Shown here: one piece after another, positions 9,222 through 17,623 of the stretch | Numbering within the stretch: the stretch's first letter is position 1 | How the letters are laid out: the number at the start of each line of letters is the position of its first letter | NCBI GenBank assembly: GCA_017849555.1 | Contig: JAFIGU010000031.1 | Location: 1 to 60,180, forward strand | Source of the DNA: Sphingomonas sp. | GTDB lineage: Bacteria; Pseudomonadota; Alphaproteobacteria; Sphingomonadales; Sphingomonadaceae | Direction of reading: 5' to 3' | Length of the DNA stretch: 60,180 bases | Notes under the pieces: model-generated | The model's input: only the letters and a program-made list of their open reading frames with translations | The model's database searches: none | What the model was told of the DNA's origin: nothing | Position numbers and translations under genes: made by a program

Positions 9222-9770
9222 TTAATCGGCCGCCTTGGCGACGCCGACCAGCGCCGGGCGCAGCAACCGGTCGCGGATCATCCAGCCCGATTGCATTTCC
9301 TGTACGATCGTCCCCGGCGCGGCGTCGGCCGAGGGCATTTCCATCATCGCCTGATGCCGGTTGGGATCGAGCGTCTCGCCCAGCGCGGTGATGCGGGTGA
9401 TGCCGTTGCGCTGGAACACATTGGCCAGCTCGCGCATCGTCGCCTCAAGCCCCGCGACCAGCCCCTTGAGCTTGTCGTCCTCGCGCAGCTCGGCCGGGAT
9501 CGACGCCAGCGCCCGCTCCAGATTGTCGTTCACCGACAGCACGTCGCGCGCGAAATTGGTCGCGGCATAGGCGCGCGCGTCGGCGGCGTCCTTCTCGGCG
9601 CGGCGGCGGACATTCTGGATCTCGGCCTGCGCATAGAGCGCCTGCTGCTTCGCCTCGGCGAGCGCGGCCTCGAGCTCGGCGGTGCGATCATGTTCGGCGA
9701 CCTCGGGTGCGCCCTCGGCGGTTTCCGCGCGCAGATCCTCGGGAACGTCGGTATTCTCGTTGTCGGTCAT
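9222..9770 (-). CDS. grpE: Nucleotide exchange factor GrpE
   Basis: DnaK co-chaperone that drives ADP release. The 182-residue protein has an acidic N-terminus, a long coiled coil (about residues 28-75, ELEAALAEAKQQALYAQAEIQNVRRRAEKDAA) and the C-terminal beta domain with the signature GLEATMRELANVFQRNGITRI and HQAMMEM. It lies downstream of hrcA on the same strand with a 22-base gap, the classic hrcA-grpE heat-shock pair. No CIRCE repeat was visible upstream. Confidence 0.95.
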   Translation of the reverse strand: MTDNENTDVPEDLRAETAEGAPEVAEHDRTAELEAALAEAKQQALYAQAEIQNVRRRAEKDAADARAYAATNFARDVLSVNDNLERALASIPAELREDDKLKGLVAGLEATMRELANVFQRNGITRITALGETLDPNRHQAMMEMPSADAAPGTIVQEMQSGWMIRDRLLRPALVGVAKAAD

Positions 9771-9792
9771 TTCATTCCTGTCTGTTAGCAGC

Positions 9793-10836
9793 TCAACCCA
9801 TCAGCCGGGCGAGCGTTGCGGCCGTGAAATCCACCATGGGCACGACGCGCGCGTAGTTCAACCGTGTCGGGCCGATCACCCCCACCACGCCGACCACCCG
9901 CCCGTCCGCCCCGCGAAAGGGTTTGGCGATTACCGAAGAGCCGGAAAGCGCGAACAATTTCGTCTCCGCGCCGATGAAGATGCGGGTCGCGTCGCCGGCG
10001 CGCGCCGAATCGAGCAGCGCGGCGATCTCCTGCTTGCCTTCGAGATCGTCGAGCAGATCGCGCACGCGTTCGAGATCGGCGGCATCGGCATCGTCGAGCA
10101 AGCGCCCCTGCCCGCGCACGATCAGCACCGGGCGGCGCCCGCCGTCCTCGCTCCACACCGCGATGCCGCGCTGGATCAGCGCGCGCGCGGTGGCGTCGAG
10201 CGCGGCTCGGCCGTCGGCCAGCTCGCGCTCGACCCGCGCGCGCGCATCGGACAGCGTGAGCCCCGACAAGGTCGCCGACATGTAATTGCCCGCCTCGATC
10301 AGCGCCGAGGCGTCGACCCCGGCGGGGAGATCGATCACGCGATTCTCCACCGCGCCGTCCTCGCTGACCAGCACTGCGAGGGCCTGGGTCGGGGTCAGCG
10401 GCACGAAGCCGATCGAGCGCAGCACCTGCTCGCGCTTGGGGACCATCACCAGCCCAGCGCACGCCGACAGCCCCGAAAGCGCCGCGGTAGTGGCGGCGAG
10501 CGCCTCCTCCACCGGGCCGCCGCCCGCCGCGCGCGCCTCGATCGCGGCGCGCTCGGCACGGCTCGGCTCGGAGACTTGCATCATGCCGTCGACGAATAGC
10601 CGTAAACCCAATTCGGTCGGCATCCGCCCCGCCGAGGTATGCGGCGCGGCGAGCAGCCCCATCGTCTCGAGCTGCGCGAGCACGCTGCGGATTGAGGCGG
10701 GGGACAGGTTGAGCCCGGCCTGCGCCAGCGTGCGCGAGCCGACGGGCGCGCCGCTCTCCAGATAGCTGTCGACGACGCGGCGAAAAATCTCGCGCGCGCG
10801 ATCGCTCAACTCGCTGACGGGGGTAGCGGGCACCAT
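9793..10836 (-). CDS. hrcA: Heat-inducible transcriptional repressor HrcA
   Basis: Represses class I heat-shock genes by binding CIRCE. The 347-residue protein has the N-terminal winged helix (SELSDRAREIFRRVVDSYLESGAPVGSRTL), the motif SPASIRSVLAQLETMGLL for the recognition helix, then the GAF-like and inserted dimerisation domains, ending with GVIGPTRLNYARVVPMVDF, a strong HrcA signature. grpE follows. I looked for TTAGCACTC-N9-GAGTGCTAA in the promoter and did not find it, so its targets are probably elsewhere (groES/EL, dnaK). Confidence 0.95.
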   Translation of the reverse strand: MVPATPVSELSDRAREIFRRVVDSYLESGAPVGSRTLAQAGLNLSPASIRSVLAQLETMGLLAAPHTSAGRMPTELGLRLFVDGMMQVSEPSRAERAAIEARAAGGGPVEEALAATTAALSGLSACAGLVMVPKREQVLRSIGFVPLTPTQALAVLVSEDGAVENRVIDLPAGVDASALIEAGNYMSATLSGLTLSDARARVERELADGRAALDATARALIQRGIAVWSEDGGRRPVLIVRGQGRLLDDADAADLERVRDLLDDLEGKQEIAALLDSARAGDATRIFIGAETKLFALSGSSVIAKPFRGADGRVVGVVGVIGPTRLNYARVVPMVDFTAATLARLMG

Positions 10837-11018
10837 AGCGCGGGAGATGTAGGGCGGGAGGGGCGCCGGCTCAACGGCGTTTGCTCCCTTCTTCTTCCTA
10901 CCCCCCTTCCTCGTGAAGGGAGGGGCTGGGGGTGGGTGGGTATGAGGGGCACCCGAACGGTATCCCCGCAGGCCAACCCACCCCCGTCCCCTCCTTGTTC
11001 AAGGGAGGGGAGAAAGCA

Positions 11019-12101
11019 TCAGAACCCTAGCGCCTCCGCCACCACCGTGTTGACGATCCGCCCCTTGTCGACGTTGAGCCCTTCCTTCAGCCCCGGATCG
11101 TCGTCGAGCGCCGCGAGCCCTTTCGCCGCGAGCGCCAGCCCATAAGGCAAGGTCGCATTGTTGAGCGCGTGGCTGGAGGTGAGCGGCACCGCGCCGGGCA
11201 TGTTGGCGACGCAATAATGGATCACCCCGTCGACCTCATAAGTGGGATTGGCGTGGGTCGTCGGGTGCGAGGTTTCGAAACAGCCGCCCTGATCGATCGC
11301 GACATCGACCAGCACCGCGCGCGGCTTCATCAGCTTGAGCATCCCGCGCGTCACCAATTTGGGCGCGGCCGCCCCCGGCACGAGCACCGCGCCGATCACC
11401 ACATCGGCGGTGGCCAGCGCTTCCTCGATCGCCGCGATCGTCGAATAATGCGTGTCCGCCCGCCCCTGGAACATGTCGTCGAGCTGGCGCAGCCGGCGCA
11501 GCGAGCGATCGAAGATGCTGACATTGGCCCCCATCCCGGTCGCGATTCGCGCCGCATTGGTGCCGACCACCCCGCCGCCGAGCACGACGACATTGGCCGC
11601 GGGCACACCCGGGACCCCGCCGATCAGCAACCCGCGCCCGCCCGATACCGCGCGCAACGCGCTCGCCCCGGCCTCGATCGACAGCCGCCCGGCGACCTCG
11701 CTCATCGGCGCGAGCAACGGCAGCCCGCCCGAGGCGTCGGTCACCGTCTCATAAGCGATCGCGCTGACCCCCGAGGCCATCAGCCCGCGCGCCTGGCCGG
11801 GATCGGGGGCGAGGTGGAGATAGGTGAACAGGATCTGCCCCTCGCGCAATTGCGTCCACTCCTGCGGCTGGGGCTCCTTGACCTTCACAATCATCTCGGC
11901 CCGCGCGAACACCTCGGCGGCGGTATCGACGATCGCCGCGCCCGACTGGCGATACACCGCATCCGACGCGCCGATCCCGCCGCCGGCGCCGGTCTCGACC
12001 AGCACCTGATGCCCGTGCGCGCAATATTCGCGCACCGCGCCGGGGGTCAGCCCGACACGAAATTCGTTGTTTTTGATTTCCTTGGGAACGCCGACCAGCA
12101 T
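11019..12101 (-). CDS. ald: Alanine dehydrogenase
   Basis: NAD-dependent reversible deamination of L-alanine to pyruvate and ammonium. The 360-residue protein starts MLVGVPKEIKNNEFRVGLTP, the family signature with the substrate-binding arginine. It has the active-site lysine in MIVKVKEPQPQEW and the Rossmann motif VVLGGGVVGTNAARIATGMG, and ends GLNVDKGRIVNTVVAEAL. The start at 12101 is set by GAGGAAG six bases upstream; a longer frame reaching 12176 has no support. Divergent from the formate dehydrogenase operon, with which it shares a 226-bp intergenic region. Confidence 0.93.
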   Translation of the reverse strand: MLVGVPKEIKNNEFRVGLTPGAVREYCAHGHQVLVETGAGGGIGASDAVYRQSGAAIVDTAAEVFARAEMIVKVKEPQPQEWTQLREGQILFTYLHLAPDPGQARGLMASGVSAIAYETVTDASGGLPLLAPMSEVAGRLSIEAGASALRAVSGGRGLLIGGVPGVPAANVVVLGGGVVGTNAARIATGMGANVSIFDRSLRRLRQLDDMFQGRADTHYSTIAAIEEALATADVVIGAVLVPGAAAPKLVTRGMLKLMKPRAVLVDVAIDQGGCFETSHPTTHANPTYEVDGVIHYCVANMPGAVPLTSSHALNNATLPYGLALAAKGLAALDDDPGLKEGLNVDKGRIVNTVVAEALGF

Positions 12102-12264
12102 GTGATCTTCCTCCTCGTCCTGTGCCGGACGATCTATCAGGAACGCGCGCGCGGTGCACATCAAGATCGCTGCCACGCCGCCGATCGGTCACCCCACCTT
12201 GTGCCGGGCGCCACCGGGAGGCAAAGGCGGCGCGACGGTGGAATTGAATGTCGATCGGCACCGA

Positions 12265-12322
12265 TTGATAAGAAAAATTTAAATTCGTTAAATTGACAGC
12301 AAGCGCGTTGCGATCCTTGTAT
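12265..12322 (+). promoter_or_regulatory. Candidate sigma-70 promoters of the formate dehydrogenase operon
   Basis: Two overlapping promoter-like arrangements are visible in an AT-rich island. The first is TTGATA (12265) with TTAAAT (12288) at 17 bp. The second is TTGACA (12293) with TTGTAT (12317) at 18 bp. The second would start transcription almost at the fdsG ATG (12328) and give a leaderless mRNA; the first gives a UTR of about 28 bases. There is no clear Shine-Dalgarno before fdsG. Confidence 0.45.
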
Positions 12323-12327
12323 AGGCG

Positions 12328-12822
12328 ATGGCGATGACCCCTAACGAAACAGCCCCGCCGGACACGGCTTATGCGGACGCCGCGACGCGGCTGCTGCGCG
12401 GCCGCCCCGCGACCCGCGATGCCTTGCTGCCGTTGCTCCACGCGTTGCAGGACGAGTTCGGCTATATCGCCGATGCGATGATCCCGGTCGTCGCGGCAGC
12501 GCTCAACCTCAGCCGCGCGGACGTCCACGGCGTCGTCACTTTCTATCATGATTTCCGCCGTGCCCCGGCGGGGGCGCATGTCGTCCGGCTGTGCCGCGCC
12601 GAAAGCTGCCAGGCGCGCGGCGCCGCGACGATCGAGCGGATCGCGACGCAGCGGCTCGGCGTGACGATGGGCGCGACCAGCGCCGACGGGCGGGTGACGG
12701 TCGAGCCGGTCTATTGCCTCGGGCTGTGCGCTACCGGCCCCAACGCGCTGGTCGACGGGCGCCCGGTCTCGCGGCTCGACGCCGCCAAGCTCGAGCGGAT
12801 CGCGGCGGAGGTGCTGGCATGA
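12328..12822 (+). CDS. fdsG: NAD-dependent formate dehydrogenase, gamma subunit
   Basis: The [2Fe-2S] electron-transfer subunit, homologous to NuoE, of a soluble molybdenum formate dehydrogenase. In 164 residues it shows the LLPLLHALQDEFGYIADAMI helix region and the four cluster cysteines in the pattern CRAESC ... CLGLC (VVRLCRAESCQARGA and PVYCLGLCATGPNALV). It is the first gene of fdsG-B-A-D, and its stop overlaps the fdsB start (ATGA). A second ATG is two codons downstream of the chosen start. Confidence 0.9.
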   Translation: MAMTPNETAPPDTAYADAATRLLRGRPATRDALLPLLHALQDEFGYIADAMIPVVAAALNLSRADVHGVVTFYHDFRRAPAGAHVVRLCRAESCQARGAATIERIATQRLGVTMGATSADGRVTVEPVYCLGLCATGPNALVDGRPVSRLDAAKLERIAAEVLA

Positions 12823-14366
12823 CCCGCGCCTACGTCAGCGGCGATATGGCCTCGGTCGCGCTCGGCGCGGACGAGGTGGCGGCGGCGCTCGCCGCGCGCG
12901 GGGTCGAAGTGGTTCGCACCGGCAGCCGCGGGCTGTTCAGCATCGAACCGTTGATCGAGATCGATACGGCGGAGGGCCGCATCGCTTACGGCCCGGTCGA
13001 GGCGAACGAGATCGACGCGGTGCTCGACGGCACCCACGCCAGCCGCATCGGCCGGATCGAGGATCACCCCTTCTTCGCGCCCCAGCAGCGTTTCACCTTC
13101 GCGCGCTGCGGGGTGATCGATCCCTTGAGCCTCGACGATTATGCCGCGCACGGCGGCTGGCAGGCGCTCGACAAGGCGCGCGCGTTGACCCCGCAAGCGG
13201 TGGTCGACGAGGTCAAGGCGAGCGGGCTGCGCGGGCGCGGCGGCGCGGGTTTCCCAACCGGGATCAAGTGGCAGACGGTGCTCGACACCCGATCGCCCGA
13301 GAAATTCATCGTGTGCAACGCCGACGAGGGCGACAGCGGCACCTTCGCCGATCGCATGCTGATGGAGGGCGACCCCTTCTGCCTGATCGAGGGCATGGCG
13401 ATCGCCGCGCACGCGGTCGGGGCGGGACACGGGTTTATCTACATCCGCTCCGAATATCCCTTCGCGATCCGCGTGATGCAGGCGGCGATCACGCGCGCCG
13501 CGCCGCGCATCGCACCGTTCGCACTCGAAGTGCGGGTCGGCGCGGGCGCCTATGTCTGCGGCGAGGAAACCGCCCTGCTCGATTCGATCGAGGGCAAGCG
13601 CGGGCAGGTCCGCGCCAAGCCCCCGCTCCCCGCGATCGAGGGGCTGTTCGGCCGCCCGACGGTGATCAACAATGTGCTGAGCCTCGCCGCGGTGCCGTTC
13701 ATCGTCGCCGAGGGCGCGCAAGCCTATCAGGCGGTCGGCTTCGGCCGGTCGCGCGGGACGATGCCGATCCAGCTTGCCGGCAATGTGCGCAACGGCGGGC
13801 TGTTCGAGGCCGGGTTCGGCATCACGCTGGGCGAGCTGGTTAACGATATCGGCGGCGGCACCGAGACGGGGCGGCCGGTGAAAGCGGTGCAGGTCGGCGG
13901 GCCGCTCGGCGCCTATTTCCCCCCCGCGATGTTCGACCTGCCGTTCGATTACGAGGCGTTCGCCGCGGCGGGCGGGCTGATCGGCCATGCCGGGATCACC
14001 GTGTTCGACGACACCGTCGACATGGCGCATATGGCGCGCTTCGCGATGGAATTCTGCGCGCACGAAAGCTGCGGCAAATGCACCCCTTGCCGGATCGGCG
14101 CGGTGCGCGGCATGGAGACGATCGACCGTATCGTCGGCGGCGGTCGCCAGCCGGGCGGGCTGGAGGCGATGCCGCAGATGCGCAACGCAGCCGCGCGGCC
14201 CCGCGACCGCGCCGCGGAAATCGCGCTGCTGCGCGATCTTTGTGATACGATGAAGTTCGGATCGCTTTGTGCGCTCGGCGGGTTCACCCCTTATCCGGTG
14301 CTGAGCGCGCTGGATCATTTTCCGCAGGATTTCGATCAGCCTGCGACGGCGCAAGCGGCGGAGTAA
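12819..14366 (+). CDS. fdsB: NAD-dependent formate dehydrogenase, beta subunit
   Basis: The NADH-producing subunit (NuoF-like, 515 residues). It has an N-terminal thioredoxin-like ferredoxin domain (about 1-110), then the FMN/NAD domain with GLRGRGGAGFPTGIKWQTV and VCNADEGDSGTFADR, the segment GAYVCGEETALLDSIEGKRG, and the C-terminal [4Fe-4S] motif ESCGKCTPCRIGAVRG. The start ATG 12819 overlaps the fdsG stop by four bases, implying translational coupling. Confidence 0.93.
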   Translation: MTRAYVSGDMASVALGADEVAAALAARGVEVVRTGSRGLFSIEPLIEIDTAEGRIAYGPVEANEIDAVLDGTHASRIGRIEDHPFFAPQQRFTFARCGVIDPLSLDDYAAHGGWQALDKARALTPQAVVDEVKASGLRGRGGAGFPTGIKWQTVLDTRSPEKFIVCNADEGDSGTFADRMLMEGDPFCLIEGMAIAAHAVGAGHGFIYIRSEYPFAIRVMQAAITRAAPRIAPFALEVRVGAGAYVCGEETALLDSIEGKRGQVRAKPPLPAIEGLFGRPTVINNVLSLAAVPFIVAEGAQAYQAVGFGRSRGTMPIQLAGNVRNGGLFEAGFGITLGELVNDIGGGTETGRPVKAVQVGGPLGAYFPPAMFDLPFDYEAFAAAGGLIGHAGITVFDDTVDMAHMARFAMEFCAHESCGKCTPCRIGAVRGMETIDRIVGGGRQPGGLEAMPQMRNAAARPRDRAAEIALLRDLCDTMKFGSLCALGGFTPYPVLSALDHFPQDFDQPATAQAAE

Positions 14367-14371
14367 GCAGC

Positions 14372-17215
14372 ATGGCATGGATCAGCGAAACCGACCTCGG
14401 CACCAAGCCGGCGCCGGATAGCGCGCGCACCGTCTCGCTCAGGATCGACGGCGACACGGTGACCGTCCCCGAAGGCACCTCGATCATGCGCGCCGCCGCG
14501 CTGCGCGGGACGAATATCCCCAAATTATGTGCGACCGATCGGCTCGACGCTTTCGGATCGTGCCGGCTGTGCCTGGTCGAGATCGAGGGCCGCGCGGGCT
14601 ATCCCGCCTCATGCACCACCCCCGTCACCGAGGGGATGGTGGTGCGCACCGAAAGCGCGAAGCTCGCCAAGCTGCGCCGCGGGGTGATGGAATTGTACAT
14701 CTCCGACCACCCGCTCGATTGCCTGACCTGTTCGGCCAATGGCGATTGCGAATTGCAGGACCAGGCCGGCGCGGTCGGCTTGCGCGACGTGCGCTACGGC
14801 TATGACGGCGCCAACCATCTTCAGGCGGCGAAGGACGAGAGCAACCCATACTTCGACTTCGACCCGGCCAAATGCATCGTCTGCTCGCGCTGCGTCCGCG
14901 CCTGCGACGAGGTGCAGGGCACATTCGCGCTGACGATCGACGGCAGCGGGTTCGGCTCGAAGGTCGTGGCGAGCGCCGACGAAGGCTTCCTGCCGTCCGA
15001 ATGCGTCTCGTGCGGCGCCTGCGTCCAGGCCTGCCCGACATCGGCACTGATCGAGAAGACCGTCACCGACATCGGCACCCCCGATCGCGCGATCGTCACC
15101 ACCTGCGCTTATTGCGGGGTCGGCTGCACCTTCCGCGCCGAGATGCGCGGCGAGCAGCTCGTGCGGATGGTGCCGTGGAAGGAAGGCAAGGCCAATCGCG
15201 GGCATAGCTGCGTCAAGGGCCGCTTCGCCTGGGGCTATGCCAACCACCGCGACCGTATCCTCAACCCGATGATCCGCGAGAGCGTCGACCAGCCGTGGCG
15301 CGAGGTCTCGTGGGACGAGGCGATCGCGCATACCGCCAGCGAATTCCGCCGCATCCAGGCGAAATATGGCACGCGCAGCGTCGGCGGGATCACCTCGTCG
15401 CGCTGCACCAACGAGGAAACCTTCCTCGTCCAGAAACTGATCCGGCAGGGCTTCGGCAACAACAATGTCGATACCTGCGCGCGCGTCTGCCATTCGCCGA
15501 CCGGCTATGGGCTGAGCACCACCTTCGGTACCTCGGCGGGGACGCAGGATTTCGACAGCGTCGAGCATTCCGACGTGATCATGGTGATCGGCGCCAACCC
15601 GACCGACGGCCACCCTGTCTTCGCCAGCCGGATGAAACAGCGGCTGCGGCAGGGCGCGCGGCTGATCGTGGTCGATCCGCGGCGCATCGATCTGGTCCAC
15701 AGCCCGCATGTCGACGCGGCGCATCACCTGCCCTTGAAGCCCGGCACCAATGTCGCGGTGCTGACCGCGATGGCGCATGTCGTGGTGACCGAGGGGCTGG
15801 CCGACGAAGCGTTCATCCGCGAACGCTGCGACTGGGACGAATATAGCGACTGGGCCGCCTTCGTTGCGCAGCCCGAGCGCTCGCCCGAGGCGACCGAGGC
15901 GCTCACCGGGGTGCCGGCGGCCGATCTGCGCGCCGCCGCGCGGCTGTTTGCCACCGGGGGCAATGGCGCAATCTATTACGGTCTCGGCGTCACCGAGCAC
16001 AGCCAGGGCTCCTCGACCGTCATGGCGATCGCCAATCTGGCGATGGCGACCGGCAATATCGGCCGCGAGGGCGTCGGGGTGAACCCGCTGCGCGGGCAGA
16101 ACAATGTCCAGGGTTCGTGCGACATGGGGAGCTTCCCGCACGAATATTCGGGCTATCGCCACGTCTCCGATCCGGCGACGCGCACGCTGTTCGAAACCGC
16201 CTGGGGCGTCTCGCTCGATCCCGAGCCCGGGCTGCGCATCCCCAACATGCTCGATGCGGCGACCGACGGGACGTTCAAGGCCTTGTTCATCCAGGGCGAG
16301 GATATCCTGCAATCCGATCCCAATACGCATCATGTCGCGGCCGGGCTGGCGGCGATGGAATGCGTCGTGGTGCAGGATCTGTTTCTCAACGAAACCGCCA
16401 ATTACGCGCATATCTTCCTGCCCGGATCGACCTTCCTCGAAAAGGACGGCACCTTCACCAATGCCGAGCGCCGCATCCAGCTCGTCCGCAAGGTGATGGA
16501 CCCGCTCAACGGCTATGCCGACTGGGAGATCGTCCAACTCGTCGCGCAGGCGTTGGGGCTCGACTGGCAATATACCCACCCGTCCGAGATCATGGACGAG
16601 ATCGCCGCGCTGACCCCGACCTTCGCCAAGGTCAGCTATCTGGCACTCGAAGAGCATGGCTCGCTGCAATGGCCGGCGACCGATGCCGCGCCGCTCGGCA
16701 CCCCGACGATGCATGTCGACGGGTTCGTGCGCGGCAAGGGGAAGTTCGTCGTCGCCGATTATGTCCCGACCGACGAGCGCACCGGGCCGCGCTTCCCGCT
16801 GCTGCTCACCACCGGGCGCATCCTCAGCCAATACAATGTCGGCGCGCAGACGCGGCGCACCGAGAATGTCGCCTGGCACGCCGAGGACCGGCTGGAGATT
16901 CACCCGCACGACGCCGAGAACCGCGGCCTGCGCGACGGCGATTGGGTGAGCCTCAGAAGCCGCGCCGGGGAGACGACGCTGCGCGCGCTGATCACCGATC
17001 GCGTCGCGCCGGGAGTGATCTATACCACCTTCCATCACCCCGACACGCAGGCCAATGTGATCACGACCGATTATTCGGATTGGGCGACCAATTGCCCCGA
17101 ATATAAAGTGACGGCGGTGGAGGTTTCGCCCTCCAATGGGCCGAGCGAGTGGCAGCGCGCTTATGCCGATCAGGCGGCGCGCGCGCGGCGGATCGAAACC
17201 GAGGCCGCCGAATGA
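14372..17215 (+). CDS. fdsA: NAD-dependent formate dehydrogenase, catalytic alpha subunit (molybdopterin)
   Basis: Oxidises formate to CO2 at a bis-MGD molybdenum centre. The 947-residue protein carries an N-terminal NuoG-like part: a [2Fe-2S] domain (CRLCLVEIEG), a His-Cys3 cluster (DHPLDCLTCSANGDCELQ) and two ferredoxin-type [4Fe-4S] clusters (CIVCSRCVRAC, CVSCGACVQAC). The catalytic domain follows, with its own cluster (CAYCGVGCTF) and the molybdenum ligand Cys-His in ARVCHSPTGYG. The C-terminus is the MGD-binding barrel (TTGRILSQYN). A six-base gap follows fdsB. The presence of Cys, not Sec, suits an aerobe. Confidence 0.95.
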   Translation: MAWISETDLGTKPAPDSARTVSLRIDGDTVTVPEGTSIMRAAALRGTNIPKLCATDRLDAFGSCRLCLVEIEGRAGYPASCTTPVTEGMVVRTESAKLAKLRRGVMELYISDHPLDCLTCSANGDCELQDQAGAVGLRDVRYGYDGANHLQAAKDESNPYFDFDPAKCIVCSRCVRACDEVQGTFALTIDGSGFGSKVVASADEGFLPSECVSCGACVQACPTSALIEKTVTDIGTPDRAIVTTCAYCGVGCTFRAEMRGEQLVRMVPWKEGKANRGHSCVKGRFAWGYANHRDRILNPMIRESVDQPWREVSWDEAIAHTASEFRRIQAKYGTRSVGGITSSRCTNEETFLVQKLIRQGFGNNNVDTCARVCHSPTGYGLSTTFGTSAGTQDFDSVEHSDVIMVIGANPTDGHPVFASRMKQRLRQGARLIVVDPRRIDLVHSPHVDAAHHLPLKPGTNVAVLTAMAHVVVTEGLADEAFIRERCDWDEYSDWAAFVAQPERSPEATEALTGVPAADLRAAARLFATGGNGAIYYGLGVTEHSQGSSTVMAIANLAMATGNIGREGVGVNPLRGQNNVQGSCDMGSFPHEYSGYRHVSDPATRTLFETAWGVSLDPEPGLRIPNMLDAATDGTFKALFIQGEDILQSDPNTHHVAAGLAAMECVVVQDLFLNETANYAHIFLPGSTFLEKDGTFTNAERRIQLVRKVMDPLNGYADWEIVQLVAQALGLDWQYTHPSEIMDEIAALTPTFAKVSYLALEEHGSLQWPATDAAPLGTPTMHVDGFVRGKGKFVVADYVPTDERTGPRFPLLLTTGRILSQYNVGAQTRRTENVAWHAEDRLEIHPHDAENRGLRDGDWVSLRSRAGETTLRALITDRVAPGVIYTTFHHPDTQANVITTDYSDWATNCPEYKVTAVEVSPSNGPSEWQRAYADQAARARRIETEAAE

Positions 17216-17448
17216 GCGACACGATGATGTCGACCACCGATCGGCTGGTCTATATGGCCAACCAGATCGCGCGCAATTTCGCGATCGAGGGCGAGGAGGT
17301 CGCGATCGAGGCGACGCGCCGCCACATCCGGCGCTATTGGGACCCGCTGATGCGGCAACGCGTCATCGCCAGCCTTGCGGCCGATCCGGCGCAGTTCAGC
17401 GATATTGCGCGCGGCGCGGTGGAGGCGCTGCGCGACGCGGCGGGGTAA
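17212..17448 (+). CDS. fdsD: Formate dehydrogenase delta subunit
   Basis: Small accessory subunit of 78 residues. Its core, RLVYMANQIARNFAIEGEE and HIRRYWDPLMRQRVIA, is the FdsD family signature, and in Rhodobacter-type enzymes the protein is needed for full activity. The start overlaps the fdsA stop (ATGA). In the well-studied operons fdsC, the FdhD-like sulfurtransferase, lies between A and D. It is absent here, so an fdhD gene is expected elsewhere in the genome. Confidence 0.88.
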   Translation: MSDTMMSTTDRLVYMANQIARNFAIEGEEVAIEATRRHIRRYWDPLMRQRVIASLAADPAQFSDIARGAVEALRDAAG

Positions 17449-17463
17449 GGGAACGCTCCTCTA

Positions 17464-17532
17464 CCACCCCGGCGAAGGCCGGGGTCCAGTTACGAACCAC
17501 GCGATGCTGGACCCCGGCCTTCGCCGGGGTGG
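17464..17532. repeat. Inverted repeat, CCACCCCGGCGAAGG family
   Basis: Perfect 26-base inverted arms (17464-17489 and 17507-17532) with a 17-base spacer lie between fdsD and ppc. It may act as a transcription stop for the fds operon, but there is no T-run. It is a third sequence family of long palindrome in this chromosome segment. Confidence 0.75.
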
Positions 17533-17623
17533 CAAGAGATTTGCGGCATTCCATCCCCGGGTCTCGCAACGCGATACAAGCTACGCTTGACCCCGCCCAT
17601 GCCGCGTTGCAGCATCGCGGGTC

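Noticed and set aside
10837..10960. Possible CIRCE operator before hrcA-grpE
   Set aside because: The nine-base arms TTAGCACTC/GAGTGCTAA are not present; only GC-rich palindromes are visible.
14609..17038. An 809-residue minus-strand open frame opposite fdsA
   Set aside because: Antisense shadow of a complete FdsA; no recognisable domain, low-complexity composition, no ribosome binding site.
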